The notes beneath the pieces are model-generated. The model did no database searches and was not told the origin of the DNA. It was given only the letters and a program-made list of their open reading frames with translations. A stretch of 64,000 nt of DNA. It comes from Ifrita kowaldi. Taxonomy: Eukaryota; Chordata; Aves; Passeriformes; Cinclosomatidae. The stretch lies in NCBI GenBank assembly GCA_013398055.1, contig VZRS01010744.1, positions 243,139 through 307,138 of the forward strand. The letters are read 5' to 3'. A program made the position numbers and the translations under genes. How positions within the stretch are numbered: position 1 is the first letter of the stretch; each line of letters opens with the position of its first letter. Below, one piece after another: positions 12,169 to 24,915 of the stretch.

Positions 12169-15100
12169 TAATGTTCAAAATCGCATAATGGAGGCAGAAC
12201 TGTATTAAACTCTTTGTAACATAACAAGACAAAATACTTCCCTGTGATATGCATGGAGAATCTCAGTTCTCTGCATCCATGGAACACTCACGAATGCCTC
12301 ATTAATTGTAATAAAACCTTATATTTATAAAAGCCATATTGAATACAAAAAATTATATCTCCTTTGGATTGTCAGAAAATTTAATCTCATGTTTAAAAAA
12401 ATATTGCAGAATTCAAAAATCAATATTTCCTGCTATGTATGGGAACAGATATTGAATTCAATTATTTGAGATACAATTTCTCAGGACTTCACCAAATATG
12501 TGAACTACTGTAAATAATTTTTTGACCACTCAAATTTCTTCCGTGTTATTTATTTATTTATTTTAAAGCAAATTTTGGATGTTAGCTATACACAGATATG
12601 TATATTTTAGCATAATGTGGCCTTGATATGACTTAGGGCTTTATAATTGTTATTAAAAGTAATAGTAAATGACTGTACTTCCACCAATACTTGCAGGAAA
12701 TTGAAACACACCGACTGAATTCAGCTTGGTTATTTTAACACACTTTTGTCCCATATTGTGTAATAACTCATACTCATTTCAGAATGGTGTTCTATTCTGC
12801 CAGTATCCCTGTGAGAGTACATCTTGGCCACCTTTCTGATGCATCACCCTTCTGGTTCCAAAAGGCAAATAGACTGACAAAAAGAGATGTTTAGTACATG
12901 TCTCTTTCTGGTTTATTTTGTTTCTGTTGGATGCATGGAGTTAAAGTGTAAAATCAATGTAATTTTGACTAAAGAACTGTATTTTTCATATAGGAAAAGT
13001 CACGCTGCTCTGTTGAACATGTCAGCACAGGCTAGAAAAGAATAGATTTTTTTGCTAACTACTTCAAATGCAGGAGATATAGCCTAATGGGACCCTCTGC
13101 TCAAAGGGAAGCTATGTGCAGTAGGACTCCTTAGAAAAGAATTACCTGAATTCTGAAATTCAGAAGGAAGAAGAAAATAGGGTAGAGAACATATAGGTGA
13201 ACCACTTTTTTATCTAGGTAGATGTATGCATATTTTAGTTATCTGTTTTTCCAATATATTTAATTACTTTCCTAATAGCTGCTTCATATTCCAGAAAAAT
13301 TAAAAAATTAGATAAATAAATGAGATGGTGCTCTGACTGTAGACTGTTGAAAAGCATGGAAACAGGGTAGAAATTTAAGGTCTTGACTTATCATAGAAAC
13401 AAACAAAATAGGAGCTCATCACTGTTAAAGTACCACAAAATATGTACACAGTGTTCTAGAGCAACAAAAGACCTGAGCCCACAATTAGACAAGGCTGCAG
13501 ATGATTGAGATTCAAGTATAGTTAATGAATATCAGACCAGAGGATTCCATCAGAGCCCCAACACTTTGCTGTCACCACAGTTTTTATGGAAACTACTGAA
13601 ACACAACAAACAATACCCCACTGTGGTGTTTCAGGAAACCTTCAAGTAAACACTGTTTTGCTTTTCAAGTAAGCAACACTTATATTTGTAACATTGAGCT
13701 GCATTAATTTATGTCGCTGAAAAATTATTTGCCTGTCTGCTCTTTCTGCTACCAGAGCTTGTTTATGAAAACCTCCCAAAAAATCATATTGACTCAAATT
13801 CAAATTAAATTGAAAATAACAGAAACTTTCTTGTCAATGGAAAAACATGTTTAAAAATGACATAGACCTGTAAAATCTATGACATGAAATTGCCTTCTAG
13901 AGCATTTATCACTATGAAACCACAATAAACTTCCATTACCTTTGTCATACCATCTCATAAACCTTAACTATGTTACTTATAAGGGTCTTGAAAGTTAATT
14001 TTGAATGAATTTTGGATGTACAGTAACAAAACAAAAATAACACACCACGAAAACTAAATAAAATTCTGTGCAGTTTGGGGGAACTAGGTGATTTCCATAA
14101 CATAGTCTTAAAGGATGACTGCAGAATTACCGCCTTCAGACTTTTTAACCTTACCATTGATGCCAGCAATTTATGGAAGGCATACAGGAATTAGAATTGG
14201 AGTTCTTTGATATATTGTTTGGTTAGGTCTTAAAAATTATTATCGTAGGGCTTGCCTGAATTCTAAGTATTGAAACAATTGAAAATTTAAGTCAGCTTTG
14301 ATATTTTCCTGTAACCTTTGTTAATAAATTGTTCTCTACAGCAGTGGCTGTGAACAGTTAAATCACTGAAATTGGTAAGTTTTATTGAATCTGCTCTCTG
14401 GTAAGGAGTTAGGATTTTTTTTAATTACCCACAGGATGGGTCCCAGATGCTTACTCTGTGTTTGCTCTGCATGCAGATCTGGTACTGCCATCATTGGGAT
14501 TCCAGGGAGGGCAGGAGTGCAGAAGAGCTCCTCACAGCAGATAGGGAAGTGCAGTGCAGTCTGAGAATTTTTCGTTCAAAATGGGTAGTCTACTTGCAGA
14601 GGAAAAAAAGCCTGTTGGACTTTCCTGCTTTGACTGAGAGAGAGAACATAAGGGGAGACAAGAAATTATGCTTTCCTTTTTTCTATTTCCTTACTCATTT
14701 AAACAACATAACAAGTTAATGCCACCTGGATTTGAGACTGTGTTGTGTGCACATCTGCTTGGACAGACTTTCATTCAGTACTTGTGGCTCCTGGCTTTAG
14801 CTGACTTCTGTAACTCACAACTCTTTAGCTGCGTGCCTGTGCCCTGCCAGGTGTATTGTTAGTGCACATTAGCGAGGTCTGCAGAGTTAACTTTGACACG
14901 AAAGAAACAGTTACATCCCTTCCTATGCAGCAAGTATTAACTAAGGACTTAGGAGCTGTGGAATCTCATGGAAATTTTAGACTTTGACACAAATATTACT
15001 TTTTTTCATGCTCTGTAAATTATTCTAGTGAATTATCATCTTTGAAGAAAACTCACTGAATTGTAATCAAAATAATTTGCATCAGACACCTGAGATTTAA

Positions 15101-18100
15101 TAGTCAAGCTTATCTAGTTTAAGAACAAAAATGAACTGTGTTGCTAATATAAATAACCTAGTTTTTAAATTAAATATTCAAAACAAACTACCTCAGAGTT
15201 GTTAGATATCTAATAAATTATCAGTATATTTTTGAGGAATAAATCTGTAATTCAAATAATTCAATAACTGAAGAATAATGTGTTCTGTTTGCAGATAATT
15301 TATGAACAGAAAAAAGAAATCAAATAAATCAAACACTATTTTTGCATTACCTGCTCATCTTTATTAAGCATTTATTATAATATGAATTAAAGAACTGAAT
15401 TGGGTTTCTTGAACTGTCTTGGGAAGGTTTTCTTCATTATGACATATTATTATTAAATATTAGCCTTGTCATCTTTAAATTATTCTGTAAATATAAGTCT
15501 GTAAGAGATATTAGGCATATTTTGAAACTACTTGATAGGTATTTTTGAGGCAAACATGCAATAAAATGGAATAAATAAAAAGCCCGTAATTAGCAGAATG
15601 TTAGTGAATTAACACTTTTTATGGAATAGGATGAAACATTTGGATTAAAGTTTTAAGTTGACAGTACTAATTTGGACAGCCTTTTATTATTACATCTGGT
15701 TTCTGAAATTCTTATTGAAACCTTAGCTGAGATTCTGTAATAGCTCTTCTACTACAATCTCTATAGATATCTGAAAATACAATACTGGCTTAATGGGCCA
15801 GAAAAACCACACAAATCTGAGTGTATTATTTTGCAGTAATTTTCCCTATTAACATCTTTTTCCTCAAGTTTCCATCTTCATGAATATGGAGTTGTAAAAT
15901 CATATTTAAATTTCCTGCACAAAATCTTAAAGAAGAAAATAATCAGTTGAAATTAACTTTTTTCATACCAGCAAATCTCTCCAAATCCAGGTCCTATGTC
16001 AGCATATGTTTAGAAAAGTTCTGTTAAAAGATTTGTGAATTAAGATAATTGTCTTAACTTCATGTTGATGAATTTCCTTTATGTACAGACTTTTGAATTG
16101 TCTGTGGTTTTGTGTGTTCGTATGATCATGTTTTATATATTATACACCCTAATATTTCTTTTTGTTGTAACTCATCTCAGCAGATGGTTTTAGCATTCAT
16201 TTGCTTGTATTCATCTGCTATGTCTCTGGTTCACGAGCAGACTTGGAAATCCTAGAACAAGCCCTCCATTTTACAAGGTGACATTTATATTCTTTCAAAA
16301 AGAAGGATTTCTTCTCAATGTCCTCACTTCTTGTGAGAGTCTCAGATAGTTTAAAAGTCAGTGAATATGTGGCATTTGGTTTATACCAGGGAAATTGTGA
16401 GATCACATTTAGGAGCTAAGATACACAATATCCTAGCTAGTAATTTACAAAGAGCTTGACCAGTACAGTGAGAAAAATGTTACAAGCATTACTACAGCTT
16501 TAATAGGAATGAAAACACACTGTTATAATTTTATGAGTGACTTCGGAGACTGGAAGACAAAGGTGCTTTTAAAGAAAAAAATACCTGGAGAAGGAATACA
16601 AACAACCGCATTAAAAACTCCTGAGGCAGAATTATGTATTGGCATTTCTTAACAGTAACATGTTGCTGCTTTAAGACTCATTAGAACAAAATCTTCTTGA
16701 TGTTAAATTTCTCTTACAGAAGTGCCAGAAGTACTTTATTCTTAGACACCCTATGACTATTTAATCACCATTTCTATGAGAAAAGACTATTGTATATCAT
16801 GATTCTAGCAATTAGGAAGTTTAAATGTATCTTTATATTAAACAGACGCTTTGCACACTTTCCAACCTGTAGACATCTTGAGAGAAATGTCATAATTAAT
16901 TGCTCTGTTGACTGTTTTGAGGGGGAAAAAAGGAGAATCTGAGTGTTGATGAAACTGTAAATAGTCAAACTTTTCTCAGAAAGAAGAGACAACTAAGGCA
17001 TTTCTTGTGTAAACTGCTAAATATATCTCAATAGGCTAGTCTAACGAAGTCCTTGAATAGCTAAGCATCTTGACAAAATGATAAATAGTCCCTTTTATCA
17101 AGGGGAAAATGTTGTAAATAAGTTTTTCTAATGCTTTTATTTTATGAGATTAGATTAATTTTTCATTGCTTTATTTTACCACATTACTTTTAACTAGGAC
17201 ACTGAGTATTCCTTGTAGTTTATATAATGTGCTTTTCTTTTGAAAGAAACTGCCTTCTCATAGTAAAATATGAATCTTTTGTCCATTTTTTCCTACCTTA
17301 TGCCATTGATATCCAGAGTAATTCAGTTAAAACCAATGGACTTGCTCAAGATTTACAGTAATGTAAATAGGAATGGATTTGGGCTCTTGATGCTCTCAGT
17401 CAGCCTCATGTTCCCCCTTTCCTCTGAAATAACAGCCATGCAATTGTCAAACAGTTATTAGTTCCCTAAGTGTTTCAGGGAAAAAAAAAAAGGAAAGAAT
17501 ATCCTTCTAATTTACTACTTTCACATGATACATTTGCCACTGCAGGCCACCAAGACAGTGAGCTGAAGAATTTCACTCTGCCTGTGTGAACTAAGTAATT
17601 ATTATCTTCAGGCTTGACTTGCTGTCTCATAATTTTGGTTGTGCCTGGTGTCATTTTCTCATAAGACTATCTACATATAAACAGAGGGATGTGTGATGGA
17701 GGACCATGAGATTTGAATATGAATTATCTCTTTGTTGTGTATTGTATCTTATGCATAAATTCATGGCTTTACCGTTTGCAAGTCATCAGAAGATAAAAAC
17801 ATTTCATGGCTGAAAATTGCTCTCGTTATTCCATTCCTTAAATTATTTTCCTCCATTGTGGCTTTTAATTCACTACATTTTGCTGTTAATTTATTTCTAA
17901 ATAGGTTTTTCATTGAATATGCTATGTCAGGATTTAATAGAGGATGCCCCTTGCCTGGTATTAAGTTCCTGTGTATTGGATAATGGTGTCCAACCTACCA
18001 TAAACTAAAACAGTGCTTTTTCCAAAGTACACGTGACATTTTAACTCTGGGACTCTACTGATGCTGTTGGGAGCTTTTTGAAACCATACCTCTGTGAGAG

Positions 18101-18840
18101 TCCTTGTTTGGATTTCCTGTATCATGACTTACCTGAAAATCAAATCTGCTACAAATGGGATCAGTTTGTGGGATTCATTGCCCCAGACAAGACAAGGAAT
18201 GTGTGCTCACCACACAGGTTGTGTCTATTTACTGCAATGTGGCTAAATACACAAATGCATAGAGCTGTCATGTACAATAGATATTCTGTCTGACCTCTTC
18301 GCTAAGATCAAGTGAAATCACTTTAATATCTGATACATTATCTCCCATGGGACTGTGCCCTATTCTTGAAAGGAAATGGACTCAGCAACCTGATAGGTCA
18401 TTTCCTTTGCCAGCTACTTGTAGGTATACTAAGAGCAGATATAGAGGGAAGTTTGTAGAAGCTGGAAGTGGACACTAAGTGTTCTCTACCTTACTGAGAT
18501 ATAGTCTCCTGCTGGCTTAGTAAAGGGCACAGGTTGTGGAAAGAGAAAGAGCTTTTTGAATCTCTCAAGCAGAGCAGCATGTTGACAGAATTAGTGGTGG
18601 CTTCATGGCTGAAGAATTTCTGTCTTCAGTTTTAGGCTGTAAATCAAGATCTTCTTAAAAAGATGTAGAAATAACAGGTAGAGACTGTAGATTGGATATT
18701 TTGGGGGAGGTGAATATCCCTGCCCATATTCCTCTTGCAACAGCTCCATCAAGCTCCATCAAGATTTAGTGCAGGCAATGGGGGAGACAGACAAGACTCT
18801 TACTGCCTCCCTTCATATGAGTCAGTGGCTCACTGACTAA
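12169..18840. other. Gene-free AT-rich sequence
   Basis: I found no gene, RNA gene or recognisable transposon in this long stretch. It is strongly AT-rich, with A and T homopolymers and many short frames without motifs. An A11 run lies at about 17480. A 10-bp unit (AGCTCCATCA) is tandemly doubled at about 18743-18764. Confidence 0.55.
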
Positions 18841-18849
18841 TATATAATA

Positions 18850-18958
18850 TTGTTATTATTATTATTATTATTATATTATTATTATTATTGAGATAAATAA
18901 TATTCTCAGGTATTAATGAATAATAATAACAACATTATTATTATTGAGATAAATAATA
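18850..18958. repeat. (ATT)n microsatellite with duplicated 25-bp unit
   Basis: A run of ATT triplets at about 18850-18890 passes into GAGATAAATAATA. The 25 bases at 18878-18902 recur exactly at 18934-18958. Between the copies AATAATAATAACAAC is complementary to the ATT run and could fold back. This looks like microsatellite expansion followed by a short local duplication. Confidence 0.85.
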
Positions 18959-19458
18959 GCTGCAAACACAAATTTTTCCACTTAAATCCACAGAAGTCTA
19001 AAAAGATGAAACCAGTCATTTTTAGCTGTCTGGATGGAAAAAAAAAAGATTGAACAAGTATACATGTACATAAGCCACTACAGTTCTTGTGCACCTAACA
19101 GGGAGCAATTTAGAAGCAGACTAAGCTAGCAAAAAGGCTAAACTGAAGAGGAAAACAGGAGGTCAGGTATATTCCTTTGCTTAGCATCTCTTCCAGGGTT
19201 ACGTACTAGTTTTCTCCATTAGGAGTCAAGGATGTAATTCAACCATCTAATAAGTTGGCTACAGCTCATGCCAGCACCCTTCCCTGATCACTTCACCACT
19301 GTGTGTTTACTCTTTCACAAGTGTAATTTTGTCACAGATCAATCAGTCCCTGTCGCCTGTCCCTTCCAAGGTAGAGTTAAGATGTGGTTCAAGCCAGAAA
19401 CTTTCTGCTATGCTCCATCTTTGCTTTACTCCGTCTGCCATATGGAGGCCTTCAACAT
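18959..19458. other. Gene-free sequence
   Basis: Nothing recognisable was seen. A 79-codon plus-strand frame (19268-19507) runs into the CR1 tail and is not supported as a gene. Confidence 0.5.
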
Positions 19459-19461
19459 TCA

Positions 19462-19530
19462 AAGAATCACAGAATCAATAGAGTGGCTTGGTTGGAAGGG
19501 AGGTTAAAGATTGTCTAGTTCCAAACTGGA
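19462..19530 (-). mobile_element. Short CR1 LINE tail
   Basis: AGAATCACAGAATCAATAGA, then GGTTGGAAGGGAGGTTAAAG and TCTAGTTCC is the inverted CR1 3' end (family form: AGAATCATAGAATC, GGTTGGAAGGGACCTTAAAG, ATCATCTAGTTCCAACC). Only about 70 bases are recognisable; beyond 19530 the similarity is lost. Confidence 0.75.
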
Positions 19531-20604
19531 GGTGTATTGTGGTACCTGCCATCAATGTGCCTGAGGTGGTGTCCTAGGTACCAGTTGTAGCTAGATCATT
19601 CTTCTGCAGGACACTCATTATTGAGGGCTCCTGCTGCTGTCCCATGAACCTGCAGGGGCCAGGAAGGGTCCGTGACTATCAGGCCCAGACCAACTCTGAG
19701 CAATTAGCATCTTTAGCCTGGTGCCAAATGAGCAAAAAAATGGACAATATCTGCCCAAATGGTATTTGGTTTAGATAGGGACATAGTGTGAAATTATGCT
19801 CTTGGAAGGCCAATCATTGCATAATTCTTATGTCATGATTTTGTAAATTATTCCAAATGAAAACTCCAGCAGCCAATTAGCTAGCTGGATGTCTGCATGT
19901 TATTTACTCTTAAAACATCAGCAATATAAGGTAATGCAGTCAGAAACCTTTTTTATTCCAAAAAGCACAGTACAATTTTTATAAACTTCAGCCCTTGTTG
20001 ATATGCTTTTCCTTGGCATCTGTGTAATAGCTGGAGACTACAATCCTGTGACTTTTTCCACTGGCACTCTTTCATAAACAAGACTTATACCAGCTAATGT
20101 TTTTCTTTAATAATTTGTGGTCAGGCACAGTGCCTGTCACGTCTGTGATCCAACTACGCATGGAAGCAATTAAATGCGATTGTCTCCATTTTCAGAATGG
20201 GTGTGTGGCTATACCTGGAGCTCCAACAGTTGCAGTGCAGGGTTCAGGGTTGTTGTGTTGTTAATCGCTGCATGAACAGTCTGATACATATTGCCTCCTT
20301 GAGAAGAAAAAAAACCAGACCTGGAGGTACTGACAGTGGCGTGTGCATGAGGAATGGAGAATGATGGCTTCTGGATTATCTTTTTATATTTCCCCTTTCA
20401 GACTTCTCAACTTGCTGTTTCATTTAACAAAGCCACCTTCCAAGCAAAGCTAAGCTAATCTCCATTTCTCAACACAGCCTATTTACTACACAGGTGAGGC
20501 TTTTTGCTTTCCTGTCCTTCTAGCTAGTGTAAGGAAGACATTTGCACACAGCTGTAGAACAATACATGCAGATAGATCTACCATATTACATAAAGTCCCT
20601 CAGC
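19531..20604. other. Gene-free sequence between repeats
   Basis: No gene is visible. 19540-19720 is richer in G and C than its surroundings and could be eroded repeat, but I cannot assign it. The rest is unremarkable. Confidence 0.5.
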
Positions 20605-20650
20605 TCAAAGGGGCTGGACTTCATAATCTTCCCAATGGGTTTTTCCCAAG
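20605..20650 (+). mobile_element. Possible CR1 tail fragment, plus strand
   Basis: AAAGGGGCTGGACTTCATAA, then TCTTCCCAATGGGTTTTTCC resembles the sense-strand CR1 end (family form GGGGTTGGACTAGATGATCT, then TTAAGGTCCCTTCCAACCC). The match is short and imperfect. It lies eight bases upstream of the target-site duplication of the adjacent solo LTR. Confidence 0.3.
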
Positions 20651-20657
20651 GAGAAGG

Positions 20658-20662
20658 AGAAG
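20658..20662. repeat. Target-site duplication, left copy (AGAAG)
   Basis: AGAAG immediately precedes the TG that opens the LTR, and is repeated exactly at 21561-21565 after its closing CA. A 5-bp duplication is typical of ERVL-type and some other avian endogenous retroviruses. Confidence 0.85.
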
Positions 20663-21256
20663 TGCCCCGGACTGGAAAAGTTCACGCCTCAAAAATTGAT
20701 ATAAAATTTTAAACTGTATAGAGAAGACCACCCCTCCCTAAAGGATGCCTGACTGGAGCCTTGGACTGGAGATTAGATAAACAGAAACCCATTCTTCAAT
20801 CACTCAGGCCTAGGAAAAAATAAACAAGGCTGGGGTGAAAGGAATGCACCCACAAGGGAACCAAATCCAGCAGTAGTACTGAGAGTCACCACCTCTGGCT
20901 GAATTTGGGGTGGGGGACACCACAGCCCACAGAAACCAGGCTTACACAGATTCCCCCCAACCCCGAAAGGAGGCGGGGAGGAGGTTTCGGGTGTAACCTC
21001 TGGTCAGAGACAGTGCCACCCCCCTTTACACAAACTGGCCCAGCTGTGAAACCCCCAACCCCACAGGCCGCATCCATGGGCCTTTCATGTGAGAGGCAGC
21101 TGAGGGGGTGCCATAATCCATCAAAGACGCCCCCAAAGTGCCCCCCAGAGGCCTTGCACCACAGGATTGCACATGATACAGCAGATCCAGAGTCTGCAGT
21201 AAGAGACTGCCCCTCGCCCCGGGGGGAGGTACCTGGACATTGCCACCTGGCCTGAG

Positions 21257-21265
21257 CATATATTA
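21257..21265 (+). promoter_or_regulatory. TATA-like box of the LTR
   Basis: CATATATTA lies where the U3/R junction would be, about 200 bases before the AATAAA signal. Assigned from position and sequence only. Confidence 0.4.
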
Positions 21266-21463
21266 ACCCATTGAATTCTGTGCGTTTCGGGGGACCTTCA
21301 CCATCAAGAAGACCGGAAGAAGACGATCAAAGGAATGCCATCGGGATGCACAGAGTGTTGGTACTTTCTACCTAATCTATCACTCTCTCCCCACCCACAT
21401 TCCCCAACCTCCTCTTTCCTTATTTCTATCTCTCCCGGTTTCTTTCCCTCATATTTGCTATTA

Positions 21464-21469
21464 AATAAA
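21464..21469 (+). promoter_or_regulatory. Polyadenylation signal of the LTR
   Basis: AATAAA followed within 30 bases by TATTGTCACTGTC. It sits 92 bases before the 3' end of the LTR, as expected for an R/U5 boundary, and fixes the LTR as plus-sense. Confidence 0.6.
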
Positions 21470-21560
21470 ATCCATACTATTGTCACTGTCATATGGTCTC
21501 ATTTGCGCCTTAATTTGGGCTGAGGAATTCCTCAAAAATTTTAATAACCGGACCTTAACA

Positions 21561-21565
21561 AGAAG
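21561..21565. repeat. Target-site duplication, right copy (AGAAG)
   Basis: Exact copy of 20658-20662, directly after the terminal CA of the LTR. Confidence 0.85.
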
Positions 21566-21674
21566 CTTTTTATGAAGTTCAGAGGAAACAAACCTCACAA
21601 ACTAGTGAGGACTGTAGCAGCTCTTCCTATAGAGTATAACAGGTGAGAAGCCTTGCATTTAATTTCACACAAAA

Positions 21675-21795
21675 ATAGAATGTTTGGGGTTGGGAGAGAC
21701 CATAAGGATCATCTGGTTCCAACCCCTCTCCCACTGTGGGCAGGGATGCCACCCACTAGACAAGGTTGCTCAGAACTCCATCCAGCCTGGCTGTC
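21675..21795 (-). mobile_element. CR1 LINE 3'-end fragment
   Basis: ATAGAATGTTTGGGGTTGGG, then GGATCATCTGGTTCCAACCC, GGGCAGGGATGCCACCCACT and CATCCAGCCTGGC follow the inverted CR1 tail. The element reads on the minus strand and is 5'-truncated near 21795. It lies only about 110 bases from the solo LTR. Confidence 0.88.
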
Positions 21796-24700
21796 TCTTT
21801 TTAAATTATTGTCTGTAACTGGTTTCACATTTAGAAGACATTGACATTTTCTTAGAAGAAAACACAAGTTTTACGGTTTTCTCCATAAAGCCAAAAAAAG
21901 AAAGAAAAATATCAGTATTTCTCTAATGATGTTGGAAAACAAGATGTTGGAAAAAAAGACACTGGTAAAAATGTATTCCGTGACATTCCAATTTCCATAT
22001 CATATTCAGTCCTTGAAAAGGTACTCTCTTTTTCTAAAATACTTTGTGAAAATTTTCCTGGCAAAATAATGTCAATTAGATCACAAATAACGTTGATACT
22101 TGAAGACTAAAAACTAGTGGTGAAAACTGGAACTCTCTGAAGGCCCACAAGTGTTTACTATTAATTTCAATGTAATTTCTTCACCCAAAATAAGGGTTTT
22201 TTTCCCCTCCAAAAAATAAACTAACTTCTGAAAGTAACTAGAAACAGAAGCATTTTCAGAAGCATTACTGAAAAGCTATTTTCTATCTAAAGCTATCGGT
22301 ACCATTTCTGGAGCAATTCCTCTTTGGGAGAAGAAAGGTTTTACTGAGTTCTGTGTATTTAAAGTCATGCATGCTCATGGCAGGTACTGATTTTCCTACT
22401 TGAGTCAAATTAATATTTTAATTTTTTCCTTGAATTACATAATCTTATTAGATATAGTGTAATCTTGAAAAAAAAAGCCCCACCAACTGATTTCTCCTGG
22501 AAGAAGTCAGAAATATGGTAGCATGCAATAAAACATCCAAATGAAAACACTGTAGTATTTTCTACAGGGAAGGCAAACCGGGAAAATGTGTGTGTTTTGC
22601 TGAGAAGCTGTGTTCTGTGTTTTGTCCTCTATGCTTACATTAAAATCAAATAAAAAATATTCACAAAAATATGTTAATGCTGCCTAGTCATTTCGCACTC
22701 ACTAAGAGCCCTTTTATTGACCAAACTCCAACAGCTAAACAACTAGTTTATTTACTCTAAAAAGTCTTTGTTCAGTTTAATCCATGTTGTATGTCTTAGA
22801 TGAGTCTGTTTTTTGCTAGCTGTAAAAATAAACAGAGAATACAAGGAAATAATAATAATTACAAAAACCCCATAGGCTGGAGCCAATGATAATACAGTAA
22901 TAATAATACAGCATGTGAACAAAGGTTTCTTACATTACAGCTCACGTTTGGGTCTTTCATTTTATTAAACACATTTTAAAGAGAGAATAACTCATCAGTA
23001 GCATAATATTTTCTGTTTACATTTTCCACTGTTAGGAAAAGTGCAAGACTCGAGCTTGACCCACTTGTCTCCAACAGCAGCGATTGTGCATACTGCAAAG
23101 GTTAGGCTTTGGAAGATAGTGGCCTAAGATGGTATTATTGCTTGCAATCACATTACAGCAAACTAACAAAAAGTCACAGAACTGGGAAAGACTCATATTG
23201 GGGGTTTTTTTAGGCATTTTTCCAGAGAAATCTGGATCAGGCCCTGGGTGAAAGATGTTGTGGAGGGTTACTGTTTTAAGATGGATTACTATTCACTACC
23301 TACAAATTGGCTGCCAAAAATATGACCAAACAATAAAATGCAGATGCTTGGTTATGGCCAGAAATTCTTTGGAAAATTTATAAAAACACAAAAAGTCAGA
23401 ATGTACAATTATGTAATTAAGTAATTTTTATGTTTCTTCTGAAATTATAACCAGCATGCAGGCTATGTCAGGATGTGGCTCCTATTCACAACACCCACTG
23501 TCTGATAACATCACAACTATTTTCAGCTCTCTGAGCTAATTGGAAACATCAAATCTGCTTTGCTAGAATTTAGTCATGCTTCATTTGAAAGTTAAAAGCA
23601 GCTCCTAGGAGGAGGGAGATTCTTTATCCAAACCCCCCTTTATAAGCAGTGTGGTTAGAGCTGGAATATTTAAGTACTTGTTTCTAAACCTTGTTTTAGG
23701 CCTCGCCATCTTTTTACTTTAAGGGGGAGAAATGTCGTGCAGCACTAGTAAGAATTAGACTGTTTTGTTATCCAAATACTGTGTTGACATCAGGCAGCAT
23801 CAAAAAATACATTATCATTACGTCAAATGTTTTCATCTGCAGAATATATGGAGACAAGATCAGTGTCTTCATGTTTCTTTCCAGAAATAGAATCAGTTGG
23901 CATGATATTGAGGATTTTAATAGTAGCTTGCCAAGAAAACCCATATTCAACCCAGTAAACCTGCATATTCATGGAATAGACACATAATTTTTGAAGGCTA
24001 TTCTGGTCACAATAAGTGTATGTTACCATAGAGCTCTAGGTTTGGATACTACGGAGCTGGTAGTGACTTAGTACTTACAAATTCTTTGCCAATGTGAGCT
24101 CAGAGCCTCAGCTGAAGTGGGACACAGATGTTTGGTGTCTTGGGCACATCTACATGGGCACACTAGCCAGTAAAAAGATGTCTTACAATCCCTAAAAATT
24201 CATAAACCTCTATTTATCTTCAAATAGAATTTTCGTTTTCTGATTCCTTAAGCCTTTCTTTGCAGAAGCTTTTTTACAAATAATCTACAGCAATGGGACT
24301 GGGAAGAAAGAGAACAGCGAAAGGTGGGTAATATTATCAGAAATAAATATAGAACTTTTATGGTCCTTTTTTAATGATATTTTTTTATTAACAGTAAACC
24401 AGTAATTTTCAGCTCCCTTTTCAACAATGGTCTTTTGACGAAGGAATGAAAATTTCTGACATATTCCAGCTGTAATTAATGCTGAGCTTATCTCTCTTTA
24501 TTCAGCATGCTGTGCAGCACTCACATAGCTGATAGTCTGCAGTCAGTAGTGAAGGACATCAGTGTGCTTTATTCTCTCTCCTGGTTACCTGATACCTGTG
24601 GGTGTCAGTAATCTCAGCGGGTTTAGGTATCAGTTTCTTTTCCTGGTGCACAGGAACTTCAGGCGGTATGGGCTCAAGAATAAAAATATAAGGCACAGCC

Positions 24701-24915
24701 ATCACTGCCTTAGGACACAACCAAACCTGTGATCCATGGTGGCGTTAGGAGAAGAATTTTCTTGTGGTCAGGTTAATTTTTAATTCTGCAATAGAACTGA
24801 CATACACATGGAGTCTTTCATGATGACATGCCAGAGACAGACATGAGAGAAGTAACGTCCACTATTCATGTGGATTCTTACCTCCTGCTATGGTAAGACT
24901 GATTGTCTTCCACAG
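21796..24915. other. Gene-free AT-rich sequence
   Basis: No gene is supported. GATGTTGGAAAA is nearly tandemly repeated at about 21927-21955. Overlapping short frames at 23768-24029 on both strands have no motif. A 9-bp inverted repeat (CTGATACCT at 24589-24597 with AGGTATCAG at 24625-24633) lies in a moderately GC-rich patch. Confidence 0.55.

Larger units (their letters stand above)
20663..21560 (+). mobile_element. Solo LTR of an endogenous retrovirus (898 bp)
   Basis: The element begins TGCCCCGG and ends CTTAACA, so it has the canonical TG…CA ends, and is bounded by 5-bp direct repeats (AGAAG). There is no gag, pol or env sequence beside it, so it is a solo LTR left by recombination between two LTRs. 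The sense strand is plus: a TATA-like word (CATATATTA, about 21257-21265) is followed about 200 bases downstream by AATAAA at 21464-21469 and a T/G-rich stretch. About 20880-21240 is a C/G-rich block that stands out from the AT-rich surroundings. Open frames of 60-116 codons on both strands inside it are by-products of composition. Family name is not assigned; the 5-bp duplication argues for an ERVL- or ERVK-like origin. Confidence 0.88.

Noticed and set aside
20905..21259. Open frames of 116 and 77 codons on opposite strands
   Set aside because: They lie entirely within the solo LTR's C/G-rich block and have proline- and glycine-rich, low-information translations; they result from composition.
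23228..23245. TGGATCAGGCCCTG resembling the end of a palindromic DNA transposon
   Set aside because: No matching opposite end or arm sequence within 200 bases.
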